Assembly: GCF_036178845.1 (NCBI RefSeq)
Contig: NZ_CP108071.1
Span: forward strand, 1 to 64,000
Direction: 5' to 3'
Length of the DNA stretch: 64,000 nt
DNA from: Streptomyces sp. NBC_00271
GTDB lineage: Bacteria; Actinomycetota; Actinomycetes; Streptomycetales; Streptomycetaceae
A program made the position numbers and the translations under genes. The notes beneath the pieces are model-generated. The model had not been told where the DNA came from. It searched no databases and saw only the letters and a program-made list of their open reading frames with translations. Below are positions 45,455 to 54,439 of the stretch, one piece after another (position 1 is the stretch's first letter; each line of letters begins with the position of its first letter).

Positions 45455-45624
45455 GTAGATCACTTCCATGAAGCGGACGGGTGCGCACGCTCCACAGTCG
45501 ATGCGTTCGTCCGGGTGGGGGGTAGAAGGCTCTCAGCCTGTGCGCAGGTGCATTCGACACGGCACTCGTCGACGCAGGCGCGGTCCTTCACGCCCACACA
45601 AGTCTGCGCGATCACGTAGGGCAC
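45455..45624 (-). pseudogene. Third ferredoxin copy, decayed
   Basis: GTG at 45624 opens PYVIAQTCVGVKDRACVDEC, a clear ferredoxin N-terminus. After CTCAQAES the frame shifts and HPDERIDCGACAPVRFMEVI continues in the next frame, with two cluster cysteines replaced by Arg. The protein cannot hold both clusters. It is divergent from the oxidase gene at 45910. Confidence 0.78.
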
Positions 45625-45909
45625 GGTGGCTTCCTCGGCAGGTGCGAGCTTTTAGACGAAAAATACATGTGTTAATCTGCCTCAAGTTGCCTGACCTGCC
45701 TGTCGAGAGGTCGGCAGGTTTCTTTGCCAAGTCACCGCCGAGGTCAACCTCTGCTCCGTAGTACAGGAGTTGGCTGACGAGGGCCCTCTGTAATTTCTCT
45801 ATGTGGTACCCGCACGAATCTGAAGAACCCCTCCCAGGCACGGTGAGTCGTGCCTGGGAGGGCGTCCCAGAGCCGGCTCCGTGCCGATCGGAAGGAACCC
45901 GGAGTGAGT
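45625..45909. promoter_or_regulatory. Divergent upstream region of the oxidase gene
   Basis: An AT-rich patch with ATACATGTGTTAATC (45663-45677) is, on the minus strand, a near copy of the box at 37875-37889. A hairpin with arms CTGCCTGTCGAG/GGTCGGCAG-like sequence (about 45690-45720) follows. No gene is seen; the leader of the oxidase gene is long if transcription starts near the AT-rich patch. Confidence 0.4.
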
Positions 45910-47565
45910 ATGAACGTGCCTGTCCCGACGACTGTGTTCCCGTCGCCGGTTCGCGTGCCTGGCGGGGACCGGGGCAGGAGGGGGGTCGGCTGGCTGACGA
46001 CGACCGATCACAAGGTGATCGGCAGCCTCTACCTGGTCACGGCGTTCGCGTTCTTCCTGCTCGGCGGAGTGATGGCGCTGCTGTTGCGCGCCGAACTGGC
46101 CCGGCCGGGCCTGCAGATCTTGACGAACGAGCAGTTCAACCAGACGTTCACCATGCACGGCACGGTGATGCTGCTGATGTTCGCGACCCCGCTGTTCAGT
46201 GGCTTCGCGAACTGGATCATGCCCCTCCAGATCGGTGCCCCCGACGTGGCGTTCCCGCGCCTCAACATGCTCGCGTACTGGCTCTATCTGTTCGGGTCGC
46301 TGATCGCCGTGGGCGGTTTCCTCACCCCGCAGGGTGCGCCAAGCTTCGGCTGGTTCGCCTACGCACCGCTGTCCGACGCCGTGCACAGCCCCGGCATCGG
46401 TGGCGACATGTGGATCATGGGTCTCGCCATGTCCGGCTTCGGCACGATCCTGGGTGCCGTGAACTTCATCACGACGATTGTGTGTCTGCGCGCCCCGGGC
46501 ATGACGATGTTCCGGATGTCCATCTTCACCTGGAACGTCCTGCTCACCTCACTGATCGTGCTGATCGTCTTCCCGGTGCTGGCCGCCGCGCTGTTCGCCC
46601 TGGAGCTGGACCGCAAGTTCGGCGCCCACATCTTCGACGCGGCCAACGGCGGAGCGCTGCTGTGGCAGCACCTGTTCTGGTTCTTCGGCCACCCCGAGGT
46701 GTACGTCATCGCGATTCCCTTCTTCGGGATCATCTCGGAAGTCATCCCCGTCTTCGCCCGCAAGCCGATGTTCGGCTACCTCGGCCTCGTCGGGGCGACC
46801 ATGTCCATCGCCGGCCTGTCCATCACCGTGTGGGCACACCACATGTTCGCCACAGGAGGCGTACTCCTGCCGTTCTTCTCCTTCATGTCGATGCTCATCG
46901 CGGTCCCGACCGGGGTGAAGTTCTTCAACTGGGTCGGGACGATGTGGAAGGGCTCCCTGAGCTTCGAGACCCCGATGCTCTGGACCCTCGGCTTCATGGT
47001 CACCTTCCTCTTCGGCGGACTGACCGGTGTCCTGCTCGCCTCACCGCCCATCGACATGCACGTGACCGACTCCTACTTCGTCGTGGCCCACTTCCACTAC
47101 GTCGTCTTCGGCACCGTGGTCTTCGCGATGTTCGCCGGATTCCACTTCTGGTGGCCCAAGTTCACCGGCAAGATGCTGGACGAGCGACTAGGCAAGATCA
47201 CCTTCTGGACACTCTTCCTCGGCTTCCACGGGACCTTCCTCGTCCAGCACTGGCTCGGCGTCGCCGGCATGCCCCGCCGCTACGCCGACTACCTGGCCTC
47301 CGATGGCTTCACCACGCTCAACACCATCTCCACCATCAGCTCGTTCCTGCTCGGCATGTCGATCCTGCCCTTCCTCTACAACGTCTGGCGCACCGCCAGG
47401 TACACGCCTCGGATAGAGGTCGACGATCCATGGGGCTACGGCAGGTCCCTGGAATGGGCAACCTCGTGCCCGCCCCCACGCCACAACTTCACCCACCTCC
47501 CCCGCATACGCTCCGAATCCCCGGCATTCGACCTGCACCACCCCGAAGTGGAGACAGCCAGGTGA
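45910..47565 (+). CDS. ctaD: Cytochrome c oxidase subunit I (aa3 type)
   Basis: 551 residues, 12 membrane segments by inspection. All metal ligands are visible: His83 (TMHGT), the Cu-B His261-Tyr265 pair (GHPEVY), His310/His311 (WAHHMF), and His394/His396 (VVAHFHYV) for haems a3 and a. It is the catalytic subunit of the terminal oxidase, reducing oxygen to water and pumping protons. No subunit II or III is nearby, so it is an orphan extra copy that would use partners encoded elsewhere or work under special conditions such as NO or low oxygen. ATG at 45910 with CGGAG upstream; in-frame starts at 45850 and 45904 are less likely. Confidence 0.92.
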   Translation: MNVPVPTTVFPSPVRVPGGDRGRRGVGWLTTTDHKVIGSLYLVTAFAFFLLGGVMALLLRAELARPGLQILTNEQFNQTFTMHGTVMLLMFATPLFSGFANWIMPLQIGAPDVAFPRLNMLAYWLYLFGSLIAVGGFLTPQGAPSFGWFAYAPLSDAVHSPGIGGDMWIMGLAMSGFGTILGAVNFITTIVCLRAPGMTMFRMSIFTWNVLLTSLIVLIVFPVLAAALFALELDRKFGAHIFDAANGGALLWQHLFWFFGHPEVYVIAIPFFGIISEVIPVFARKPMFGYLGLVGATMSIAGLSITVWAHHMFATGGVLLPFFSFMSMLIAVPTGVKFFNWVGTMWKGSLSFETPMLWTLGFMVTFLFGGLTGVLLASPPIDMHVTDSYFVVAHFHYVVFGTVVFAMFAGFHFWWPKFTGKMLDERLGKITFWTLFLGFHGTFLVQHWLGVAGMPRRYADYLASDGFTTLNTISTISSFLLGMSILPFLYNVWRTARYTPRIEVDDPWGYGRSLEWATSCPPPRHNFTHLPRIRSESPAFDLHHPEVETAR

Positions 47566-47912
47566 ACCCCGACCGCGACCTCCAAATCAGCAACGAACTC
47601 GCGCTTGGTCTCAACGACATCATGGAGTACCTGGCCCGGCAGGCTGAGTTGAAGAAAGTACGCGACGCCGCGGAGACCTTCGCTGACCGACTGCCATGGC
47701 TGACGACCCCTGAGCGCGAAGCTGTGGTCGAGGTGTACACCGCTGACCGGCAGGACGTATCGCATGAGGTCCTGTTGCGCATCGCCGACCGCACCGTCGA
47801 ACTACGGGGAGAGTACGAGGCTCGCTACCAGGCCCTCCGCGCGAGACTCATCTCAGCGTGGATGATCGTCATTGCCGTCTCAGTGATGTTGACCTCGTTC
47901 GTGGTGCCATAG
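47562..47912 (+). CDS. Tail-anchored small protein coupled to ctaD
   Basis: 116 residues. A mainly helical, charged soluble part ([20 protein letters not shown]...) ends in a single C-terminal membrane segment ([20 protein letters not shown]). GTG at 47562 overlaps the ctaD stop (GTGA), so synthesis is coupled to the oxidase. No family is recognised; an accessory or assembly factor for this oxidase copy is a reasonable guess. Confidence 0.7.
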   Translation: MNPDRDLQISNELALGLNDIMEYLARQAELKKVRDAAETFADRLPWLTTPEREAVVEVYTADRQDVSHEVLLRIADRTVELRGEYEARYQALRARLISAWMIVIAVSVMLTSFVVP

Positions 47913-48293
47913 GCCGGCCACGGCGCTGCTTGTGGGCCACCGGTCCGGTCGGGGCACCGCAGGTGCGGGTGTGGGGAAGCAAGTGGTTCCGCGCCCTTGG
48001 TCCGGGGTGCCCGCCTCCTGCCGATGCTCCTCCGGTGATGGGGCGGACCGCGCACAGCGAGCAGCACCTGATCCACGTCCCGGCTCCGTACCGCTGATGG
48101 CCCTGTCCGGCAGTGGTCTGGCCGGTGCAGCGGCAAGGCGGACGGCACCGCAGACCGGCAAGCTACAACATGCCGTCGCACAGCAGGCAAGGGTCATCAC
48201 GGTGGTGTGTGTACGCAACGGGACGCTGGAGAGGGGCCGATCGCGCCAGGGACGGAGGACAGGGCGATGGCGGGGGCGTGGGATGCTCCGGGC
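47913..48293. other. No recognisable gene
   Basis: About 380 bases after the oxidase unit. Frames on both strands lack family motifs and usable start sites. Confidence 0.4.
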
Positions 48294-48596
48294 ATGTCCC
48301 GAAGCAGCAACGACAAGGTGCCTCGCGACTAGGTGATCGATGACCCCTGGCCGCACGCTGCTCTCGCGCACTACGGCCAGGCACTTGCCCGCAACATCGA
48401 GCGTGCCCTCGCCTCCAGCGGCCACAGCATGCGCGCCCTGGCGAACGCCATGGGCATCACGCACTCCACCATCAGCCGGGTCGCCCATGGACGTGTCCCG
48501 CGGGACCTGGGCACCCTGGCTCGCCTGTAGGTTGCCATCGCCTTCCACATCTGGCCCGGTCCTGCGGCCGTGCCATCTCCCGCCGCCCGCCAGTAG
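48294..48596 (+). pseudogene. XRE-family regulator interrupted by in-frame TAG codons
   Basis: ATG at 48294 reads MSRSSNDKVPRD, TAG (48330-48332), VIDDPWPHAALAHYGQALAR..., an XRE helix-turn-helix (MRALANAMGITHSTISRVAHGRV), LGTLARL, TAG (48528-48530), VAIAFHIWPGPAAVPSPAARQ, TAG (48594-48596). The sequence on both sides of each inner TAG continues the same protein sense in the same frame. A GAG to TAG change could explain each. As it stands, only a 65-residue piece from GTG 48333 could be made without readthrough. Confidence 0.65.
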
Positions 48597-48700
48597 CACC
48601 GGCCAGGGGGCTCATCTCCCGCACGGTGCGCTGGGCTCGCGCGGTGTCGCACTATTCCTCTAGGCCCAATGCCGTGACTCTGTTGGTGATGTTGGCGGGG

Positions 48701-49335
48701 TCATGTGGCGGCTGAGCACAGGGTGCGGAAGCGGGTGGCCCGGCGTCGCGTTCTGGGTTCGGCATCGAGCCAGTCCGCGACACGGACGATGTTGCAGGCC
48801 AGCGCGGTGAGCACGTGCTGGACGTGCGTCTTCTTCAGGCCGCGGTAGCGGGAACGGCGCAGACCGTGGGCTCGGACGTTCTGCGAGAGGGTGGCTTCGG
48901 TTCCAGCCCGGATCGCGTAGCGGCGCTGCCACTCTTCGGTGGTCTGGTCGAGTCTGTTGTGCGTCTGGATCTCGTGGAGTTCGCGGGTGGGCAGCAGGGC
49001 GAGGGCTCTTGGCCGGGTGGCAGAGGTGGTGCACTGCGGGCGGACTGGGCAGGCCTGGCAGTCGGCTTTGGCGAACTTGACCTGGATGTAGTCGTGTCCG
49101 CTGATCCGCAGTGGTCTCCACTCACGGCTGACCGCGCCCTGTGGGCAGGTGGCCTGCTGGTTGTCCCAGTCGACGGGGAAGGCCGATTTGCCGAAGCCCG
49201 AACCGGCCTTGGCCTGGCGGCTGTGGTCGGGGACCACCGGGCCGAGCAGCGTGATGCCGTGCACCCGAGCGGCCCGTTCGATGTGTGCCGGGGTGGTGTA
49301 GCCGGCATCGACCACGTGCTCGCAGGGCAGTAATC
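48701..49335 (-). pseudogene. IS1182-family transposase, C-terminal fragment
   Basis: Reads [60 protein letters not shown] and AHGLRRSRYRGLKKTHVQHV, the C-terminal half of IS1182 (DDE_Tnp_1_6) proteins. The N-terminal half is missing at the junction with the IS30 fragment. Confidence 0.82.
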
Positions 49336-49668
49336 GAGACCGGCATCCCGGTCTACTTCGCCGACCCGCACAGCCCCTGGCAGCGCGGCACCAACGAGAA
49401 CACGAACGGCCTGTTGCGCCAATACTTCCCGAAGGGAACTGACCTTTCTCGATGGGCGGCTGAGGCCCTCGCCGAGAGCTTCTGGCAGGGGCTGAAGAGA
49501 GACGATGCACCAGAGGCTCTTCACGACGATCAGCCAGGCCAGGCTGGAACTCTTCCAGTGGCTGACGTACTACAACGGGCGAAGGCGCCACAGCTCGCTC
49601 GGCTACCTCTCACCCGTCGAGTTCGAACAGCAGCACCAAACAGAACGTAGACTCACACTCGCGGCATG
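49330..49668 (+). pseudogene. Fused IS30 and IS3 transposase fragments
   Basis: 49330-49470 reads [30 protein letters not shown], the end of an IS30 catalytic domain. It then changes to IS3 OrfB: FWQGLKR, and in another frame [40 protein letters not shown]. The junction near 49475 and a frameshift near 49500 make a chimera. Confidence 0.75.
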
Positions 49669-49694
49669 AACCCCTGTGTCCACACTCCGGGGGG

Positions 49695-49895
49695 CACCTC
49701 ACCGAGAAGCGCACCCACGACTACGTCCGGCACGGCACCACCCCGCCGGCGGCCGAGGCCCGGTAGTCCAGGCGGCCGCCGCGCGTTGCCGCGTTGCGCC
49801 GCAGCTCCCGCGAGATTGTCGACGGGGACCGGCCCAGCCTGCGAGCAACCTCCCGCACCCCGCACTTTTTGACAGCCAAATCAGCGCCGAGGGCC
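49695..49895. pseudogene. IS630 and IS30 scraps
   Basis: On the plus strand 49697-49760 reads LTEKRTHDYVRHGTTPA, a piece of an IS630 transposase. On the minus strand 49755-49890 reads LAVKKCGVREVARRLGRSPS, TISRELRRNAATRGGRLDYR, the N-terminal helix-turn-helix of an IS30 transposase. Confidence 0.6.
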
Positions 49896-49899
49896 TCAC

Positions 49900-52077
49900 C
49901 TACAAGAAGGCCTGCGCCAGGGATCCCCCAGAGTCGTTCAACTCGGCCCAGACCGTCTTACCGCGCCGGGCATGGCGCGTTCCCCAGTGCTCGGCGAGCT
50001 GGGCAACCAGGAACAGGCCGCGACCACCCTCGTCGAAGACTCGGGCCCGGCGCAGATGCGGGGTTGTGCTGCTGGCATCGGAGACCTCGCACAGGAGGGC
50101 GCGGTCGCGAATCAGGCGCAGTCGGATGGGAGGCCGACCATAGCGGATGGCGTTGGTAACCAGTTCGCTGACCACCAGCTCGGTGCTGAAGCCGAGCTGC
50201 TCCAGTCCCCAGGTGCTCAACTGCTTGGAGACCCTCGACCGTGTCAAGGAGACGGCGGCGGGGTCGGCGTCCAGATCCCAGGTGGCGACCTGGTCGGCCC
50301 CGAAGGCGCGGGGGCGGGCCAGGAGCAGTGCGACGTCGTCGTCAGGTCGAGCGGGCAGCAGGGCTTCGAGCACGGTGTCGCAGGTGGCCTCCAGGGAGGG
50401 AGGAGACTGGGCGAGGGCTTGGCTCAGCGCGGTGAGGCCCTCGTCGATGTCGTGGTCGCGGGCCTCGATGAGGCCGTCGGTGTACAAGGCCAGGATGCTG
50501 CCTTCGGGCAGGTCGAACTCCGCCGCTTCGAACGGGAGGCCGCCCAGGCCCAGCGGCGGGCCGGGGGGCAGGTCGAGGACGTCGACGGTGCCGTCCTGGC
50601 GCACCAAGACGGGCAACACATGGCCGGCGCGAGCGAGTGTGCAGCGGCGGGAGACGGGATCGTAGACGGCATACAGGCAGGTGGCACCGACGTCGCCGTC
50701 GGCTTCGATGTCCGGGTCGGTGGAGGCTTCGCCGGAGAGGCGGATGACGACGTCGTCGAGGTGGGTGAGGAGTTCGTCGGGCGGCAGGTCGATATCGGCC
50801 AGGGTGCGGACCGCGGCGCGCAGTCGGCCCATGGTGGCGGCGGCGGGGATGCCGTGGCCGACCACGTCGCCCACGACGAGGGCCACGCGGGCTCCGGACA
50901 GCGGGATGATGTCGTACCAGTCACCGCCCACACCTACCTGCCCGCCGGCGGGCAGGTAGCGGGAGGCGACCTCCATGGCGGACTGCTGTGGCGCATGGCG
51001 CGGGAGCAGGCTGCGCTGCAGGGCGAGAGCGGTGGCGCGCGCGTGCGTGTAGCGGCGGGCGTTGTCGACGGCCACCGCTGCTCTGGCGGTCATCTCCTGG
51101 GCGAGGAGGAGGTCCTCGTCGTCGAAGGGGTCCGGGTTACGGCGGCGGAAGAACTGCACGACGCCCAGGGTGGCGCCACGGGCGCACAGCGGCACCACCA
51201 GCGTCGAGTGGATGCCGTGGGCGTTGGTGGCGAGGCTGCGATCCGGGGCCGCCGCCGGCCAGTCCGAGGCGGGGACGTCGAAGGGGTGGAGGGAGGGATG
51301 TCCGGTAGCCAAGGCGTACGCGTGCGGCGATCCATCGGGGTAGGTGTGGAGCTGTTGCGGCTGGATCGTCGATTCCGGGCAGCAGTCCCGCACTGACTGC
51401 CGGGCTACCCGGCGCATCACGGGCGGGTCCGGTGCCGAGGTGTCCTGTCCTCGGAAAGCCGAGTCGAGCAGGTCTACGGTGACAAGGTCGGCGAAGTGCT
51501 CGGTGGCGAGATCCGCCAGCTCCTGGGTGGTGCGGGCGATGTCCAGGGTGGTCCCGATGCGTTTGCTCGCCTCGTTGACCATGGACAGCCGCCACTGCAC
51601 GCGGCGGTCCCGCTCCTCCTGGAACACCACGACGCGCTGCTCGGAGACGCGGTCCGCATACCTGGTCGTCTTGTCGATCAGCTTGCGTGTCGCCGCGCTG
51701 ATCAGCTCGACATCGCCCGTGAGCCTGGACATCCGCTCGAGCAACCGGTCGAGCATGACGCTCTGCCCGAGCCGGAGACCCCGCAGCATCAGGCTCATGG
51801 GCTTTCCGCGCCGAGCCAGCCACCGCGCGCGCTCCAGCTCGGCGGGCGGCATCTCGACCTCGCTCGGCTCGATACCGCGTTCAAGGCCGAACAGCAGGGC
51901 GGTGACGTGGTCGGCGACGTTCGCCAACGTCAGGTTGGTGATGTCCGGGTCTTCCCACAGTTCGGGGACTTCACGCCGCAAGCACCGCTTCACGTCGTCG
52001 ATCAGCTGGTCCGCGTCCAAACGGAACTCATACGCGACATGGGACACAAGACTGTTCGGGGTGAAGTCCACAAACAA
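49900..52077 (-). CDS. SpoIIE-type PP2C phosphatase with GAF and anti-sigma-like kinase domains
   Basis: 725 residues. Residues 1-170 are a helical input region; 185-350 a GAF sensor domain (HSTLVVPLCARGATLGVVQF); 375-575 the SpoIIE/PP2C domain with GGDWYDIIPL, VVGDVVGHGIPAA, ARAGHVLPVLV and LALYTDGLIEARD; 590-715 an HATPase_c domain (VSELVTNAIRYG, GRGLFLVAQLAEHWGTR). Such proteins switch partner anti-anti-sigma factors by dephosphorylation and phosphorylation. No sigma factor or antagonist gene is adjacent. The metal-binding Asp residues are present, so it should be active. Confidence 0.88.
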   Translation of the reverse strand: MFVDFTPNSLVSHVAYEFRLDADQLIDDVKRCLRREVPELWEDPDITNLTLANVADHVTALLFGLERGIEPSEVEMPPAELERARWLARRGKPMSLMLRGLRLGQSVMLDRLLERMSRLTGDVELISAATRKLIDKTTRYADRVSEQRVVVFQEERDRRVQWRLSMVNEASKRIGTTLDIARTTQELADLATEHFADLVTVDLLDSAFRGQDTSAPDPPVMRRVARQSVRDCCPESTIQPQQLHTYPDGSPHAYALATGHPSLHPFDVPASDWPAAAPDRSLATNAHGIHSTLVVPLCARGATLGVVQFFRRRNPDPFDDEDLLLAQEMTARAAVAVDNARRYTHARATALALQRSLLPRHAPQQSAMEVASRYLPAGGQVGVGGDWYDIIPLSGARVALVVGDVVGHGIPAAATMGRLRAAVRTLADIDLPPDELLTHLDDVVIRLSGEASTDPDIEADGDVGATCLYAVYDPVSRRCTLARAGHVLPVLVRQDGTVDVLDLPPGPPLGLGGLPFEAAEFDLPEGSILALYTDGLIEARDHDIDEGLTALSQALAQSPPSLEATCDTVLEALLPARPDDDVALLLARPRAFGADQVATWDLDADPAAVSLTRSRVSKQLSTWGLEQLGFSTELVVSELVTNAIRYGRPPIRLRLIRDRALLCEVSDASSTTPHLRRARVFDEGGRGLFLVAQLAEHWGTRHARRGKTVWAELNDSGGSLAQAFL

Positions 52078-52119
52078 GACGTTACGCCGTCAGGCGCGTA
52101 TGGCTTGCCGCGGATGCCC

Positions 52120-52520
52120 GACTCCGTGCGCGGACCGTGGCCCGCAGGCCGATCCGTACGTCACCTGGCTGCCGACGGGCGGTCCGAACGGGACAATCTT
52201 GGTCCAGGCCTACAGCGACAAACAACTGCACGAGAGCACGGACAACGGCGCGACCTGGGTACACATGTTCTCCAACACCGCCAGCGGCTACAGCCGCGGC
52301 CGCTCCCCCTCTCCGACGGCAAGAGCCTCCTCTGGTCACCCTGGCGGCGTCCTGACCACCAACGGCGCCAACAAGGTGGCTACGGCATCGACGACTACGG
52401 CGGCGGCATCTCGACCGGCGCCACGTACAAGATGCGGAACAACCTGAGCTCACAGGTGCTGGGCGTGCCCAACACCAGCGCCGGATCCGAGGTCGTCCAC
52501 AGGTCTCGGGCCGGGTCGGC
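52120..52520 (+). pseudogene. Fragment of a secreted BNR-repeat / ricin-lectin glycosidase
   Basis: Reads PYVTWLPTGGPNGTILVQAY, LHESTDNGATWVHMFSNTAS (BNR Asp-box S-x-D-x-G-x-T-W) and, in another frame, ISTGATYKMRNNLSSQVLGV, the start of a CBM13-type lectin domain. Frame changes and missing ends show decay. The stretch 52521-52750 has no recognisable gene. Confidence 0.6.
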
Positions 52521-52752
52521 AAGGGCGGGGAGGCAGCGTCAGGTGCCGATCCGCCCGCCGCTCTTCCCTCGCTGTGCGGAACCGCCGCCTCCCTGCTGGA
52601 CCCGCGGTTGCCCGCCCGGACATGGACGGCAACGAGGTGCTGATCGCCTTCGCTGATCGTCATCATGCGCGGCATTGCATCACTTCCTGGTGAATACTGC
52701 TGACCGGCGGTGATCTCTATTTGCCGGAGCCGGCGGTGAGGCCACTGATGAG

Positions 52753-53427
52753 GTGGCGTCACCGATGACGTACAGGGCGAGGACCGGCAGGGTGGCCAGG
52801 GACTCGCGTCGGGTGCAGACGGCAGCGACCGGCAGCGCCGATTCAGAGGATCCGATCGAGCTTCCCATGGAGGCGATAGATCTTGACGCCTTCCGGCACG
52901 CCCACCAGGGCGACACGTTCTGGTGCGGGTTGTGGCTGGGCGGCTGCGGCATCCGGCTGACGACCAAGCTGTACGTGGATAGGGCCTGCCACTTTGCTCA
53001 TGTGCCGCGTCCGAACGTGCCGGACTCGCCGTGCCGCCCGCGAAGAACGGCACGGAGTGGCCCGGTCGTGCTTCCCCGCTGCTGGTGGGCTCCGCCCCTG
53101 GATGGGCCAGCCCCTGTGTGGACCCCAGGCGTGCGTCGATGCGGGATCAGGTTTCCTTCCGATTCCTTGAGGTCCACCTGGTACCGCGGCGGTGGCATCG
53201 TAGACCGCTGGTACTCCGGCGACGCCCTGGTCAGCGGCCACCCCACCTCGCGGATACTGGGACCGCAGCTGCTGCCCGCCATGTTCCACGCCGAGCGCGC
53301 GAACGCCCTCGCGTCGCTGAAGCTCATCGAGGCACTCTCGGCGGACGTCCTGCTGCCCGGTCACGGCCCGGTGCACCGCGGATCCGTGAGCGAGGCGGCC
53401 CAGCGCGCCCGGGCACTCGCCAACTGA
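52753..53427 (+). pseudogene. Chimeric frame: CoiA-like N-terminal piece joined to metallo-beta-lactamase-fold C-terminus
   Basis: The first ~90 codons (LDAFRHAHQGDTFWCGLWLG, GIRLTTKLYVDRACHFAHVP) resemble the CoiA-like zinc-finger proteins of Streptomyces. From about 53180 the same frame reads AERANALASLKLIEALSADV, LLPGHGPVHRGSVSEAAQRA, the end of a metallo-beta-lactamase-fold hydrolase. The middle has no sense. The open frame arose by deletion and fusion. Confidence 0.6.
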
Positions 53428-53451
53428 CGGCCTCCGTGAGCCCGCCGACTC

Positions 53452-53545
53452 AGGGCCGCGGGGTTCCCGGCTGGACGGTGTCGAGGTAGGCCCGCAGCGC
53501 GTCCCGGTTGCGGGCCAGGCAGTCGATGCGGCTCTGGATGCGCCT
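53452..53545 (-). pseudogene. MerR-family C-terminal scrap
   Basis: The minus strand reads RRIQSRIDCLARNRDALRAY followed by LDTVQPGTPRP and a stop, the usual tail of MerR-type regulators. Nothing else of the gene remains. Confidence 0.45.
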
Positions 53546-53562
53546 TCGGTCATCGTTCCCGT

Positions 53563-53808
53563 TCAGCGCACGCGACCCAGATGGATCACGCTGACGCGGA
53601 TCTGCTGGTCGCTGATCTCATACATGACTCGATAGATCCCGACATGGATGCGCAGCAGGTCGGCGCTGCCGAATGCCCCCTCCGGGCGGGGATTGTCAGC
53701 CAGGCGCTCGACGGCGGTGAACACCTGCCGCACACCGTGGGGGTCATCCTTGGCGAACCGCTCCGCCCGGGCGAGGGCTTCGGGCTCCCAGATGACCTCG
53801 TAGCTCAC
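53563..53808 (-). CDS. RelE/ParE-family toxin
   Basis: 81 residues: YEVIWEPEALARAERFAKDD, VFTAVERLADNPRPEGAFGS, LLRIHVGIYRVMYEISDQQI and a final VSVIHLGRVR, the standard RelE fold with its basic C-terminal residues. Such toxins cleave mRNA at the ribosome. The ATG overlaps the antitoxin stop (ATGA), the usual antitoxin-first order. Confidence 0.88.
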   Translation of the reverse strand: MSYEVIWEPEALARAERFAKDDPHGVRQVFTAVERLADNPRPEGAFGSADLLRIHVGIYRVMYEISDQQIRVSVIHLGRVR

Positions 53809-54065
53809 GCCTCACCCTCGCCGAACACGCGCCGGTAGGCCTCATGGTGCGGGACGCCGACGTCTTCGCCGCGGGCCTGGCGCGCGTGGTAGGCGGCCAG
53901 TGCCCGCAGTTCTTGCAGTTCGAGGGCGTCGGCGGGGCTGACCAGTATGGCCACGGTCTGCCCATGATCGGTGATGGTGACCGGTTCACGGGTGGCGCTG
54001 ACCTCGCGTGCGATGGCGCCCAGCCGGGCGCGGGCTTCCACGATCGAATAGGTCGTCTCAGTCAT
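53805..54065 (-). CDS. Phd/YefM-family antitoxin
   Basis: 86 residues: the N-terminal TTYSIVEARARLGAIAREVS and EPVTITDHGQTVAILVSPAD are the dimerisation and DNA-binding region of Phd/YefM proteins; the C-terminus (YHARQARGEDVGVPHHEAYR) would bind the toxin. ATG at 54065 with AAGGTGG upstream. The start codon lies within an inverted repeat that probably is the autoregulatory operator. Confidence 0.87.
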   Translation of the reverse strand: MTETTYSIVEARARLGAIAREVSATREPVTITDHGQTVAILVSPADALELQELRALAAYHARQARGEDVGVPHHEAYRRVFGEGEA

Positions 54066-54090
54066 GCACACCACCTTACAGGAGTGTGCA
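54065..54090 (-). promoter_or_regulatory. Toxin-antitoxin operator overlapping the start codon
   Basis: TGCACAC (54065-54071) and GTGTGCA (54084-54090) form a perfect 7-bp inverted repeat with a 12-base centre that includes the ribosome site. The first base of the antitoxin start codon is inside the left arm. Confidence 0.55.
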
Positions 54091-54222
54091 CTTTCGGGAA
54101 TGGCTGTGCCGTGCGGCGCATGTGCGGAGCGACACTTGCTGCGTCTGATGCGGTCATGCCATGGAGGTGGGTCGTGGCCCTGATTTCCTTGGGCCGGCGG
54201 ATGCGGACGGGCTTCGGCCTGA

Positions 54223-54400
54223 TCAGCGGGCCGTGGGTGTGCGCACGGTCATGGTGATCTTCCAGTCGCCCGCCATGGGGATCTGCACGCCGCTCGCCGA
54301 CCAGTGTCCGGTGGCGATGCGGTCGGGTACGACGGGCAGCAGGCCGATGCTTGTGGCGTCGAGGGTGAAGGCGACCTTCACCTCGGGGCACGTCGAAGGC
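54223..54400 (-). pseudogene. C-terminal fragment of a CopC/FixH-like protein
   Basis: Reads VKVAFTLDATSIGLLPVVPD, ATGHWSASGVQIPMAGDWKI, TMTVRT and a stop, typical of the end of copper-resistance CopC-YtkA/FixH-like proteins. The upstream part is replaced by IS630 DNA. Confidence 0.5.
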
Positions 54401-54439
54401 CCTGCCATGGGGACGCACCACATAGACGTGCATCTCGTT

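Noticed and set aside
45801..47561. A very long open frame running through the oxidase gene in another frame, joined to the small protein at 47562
   Set aside because: It is Arg/Pro/His-rich shadow coding; the real genes are ctaD in its own frame and the short protein starting at GTG 47562.
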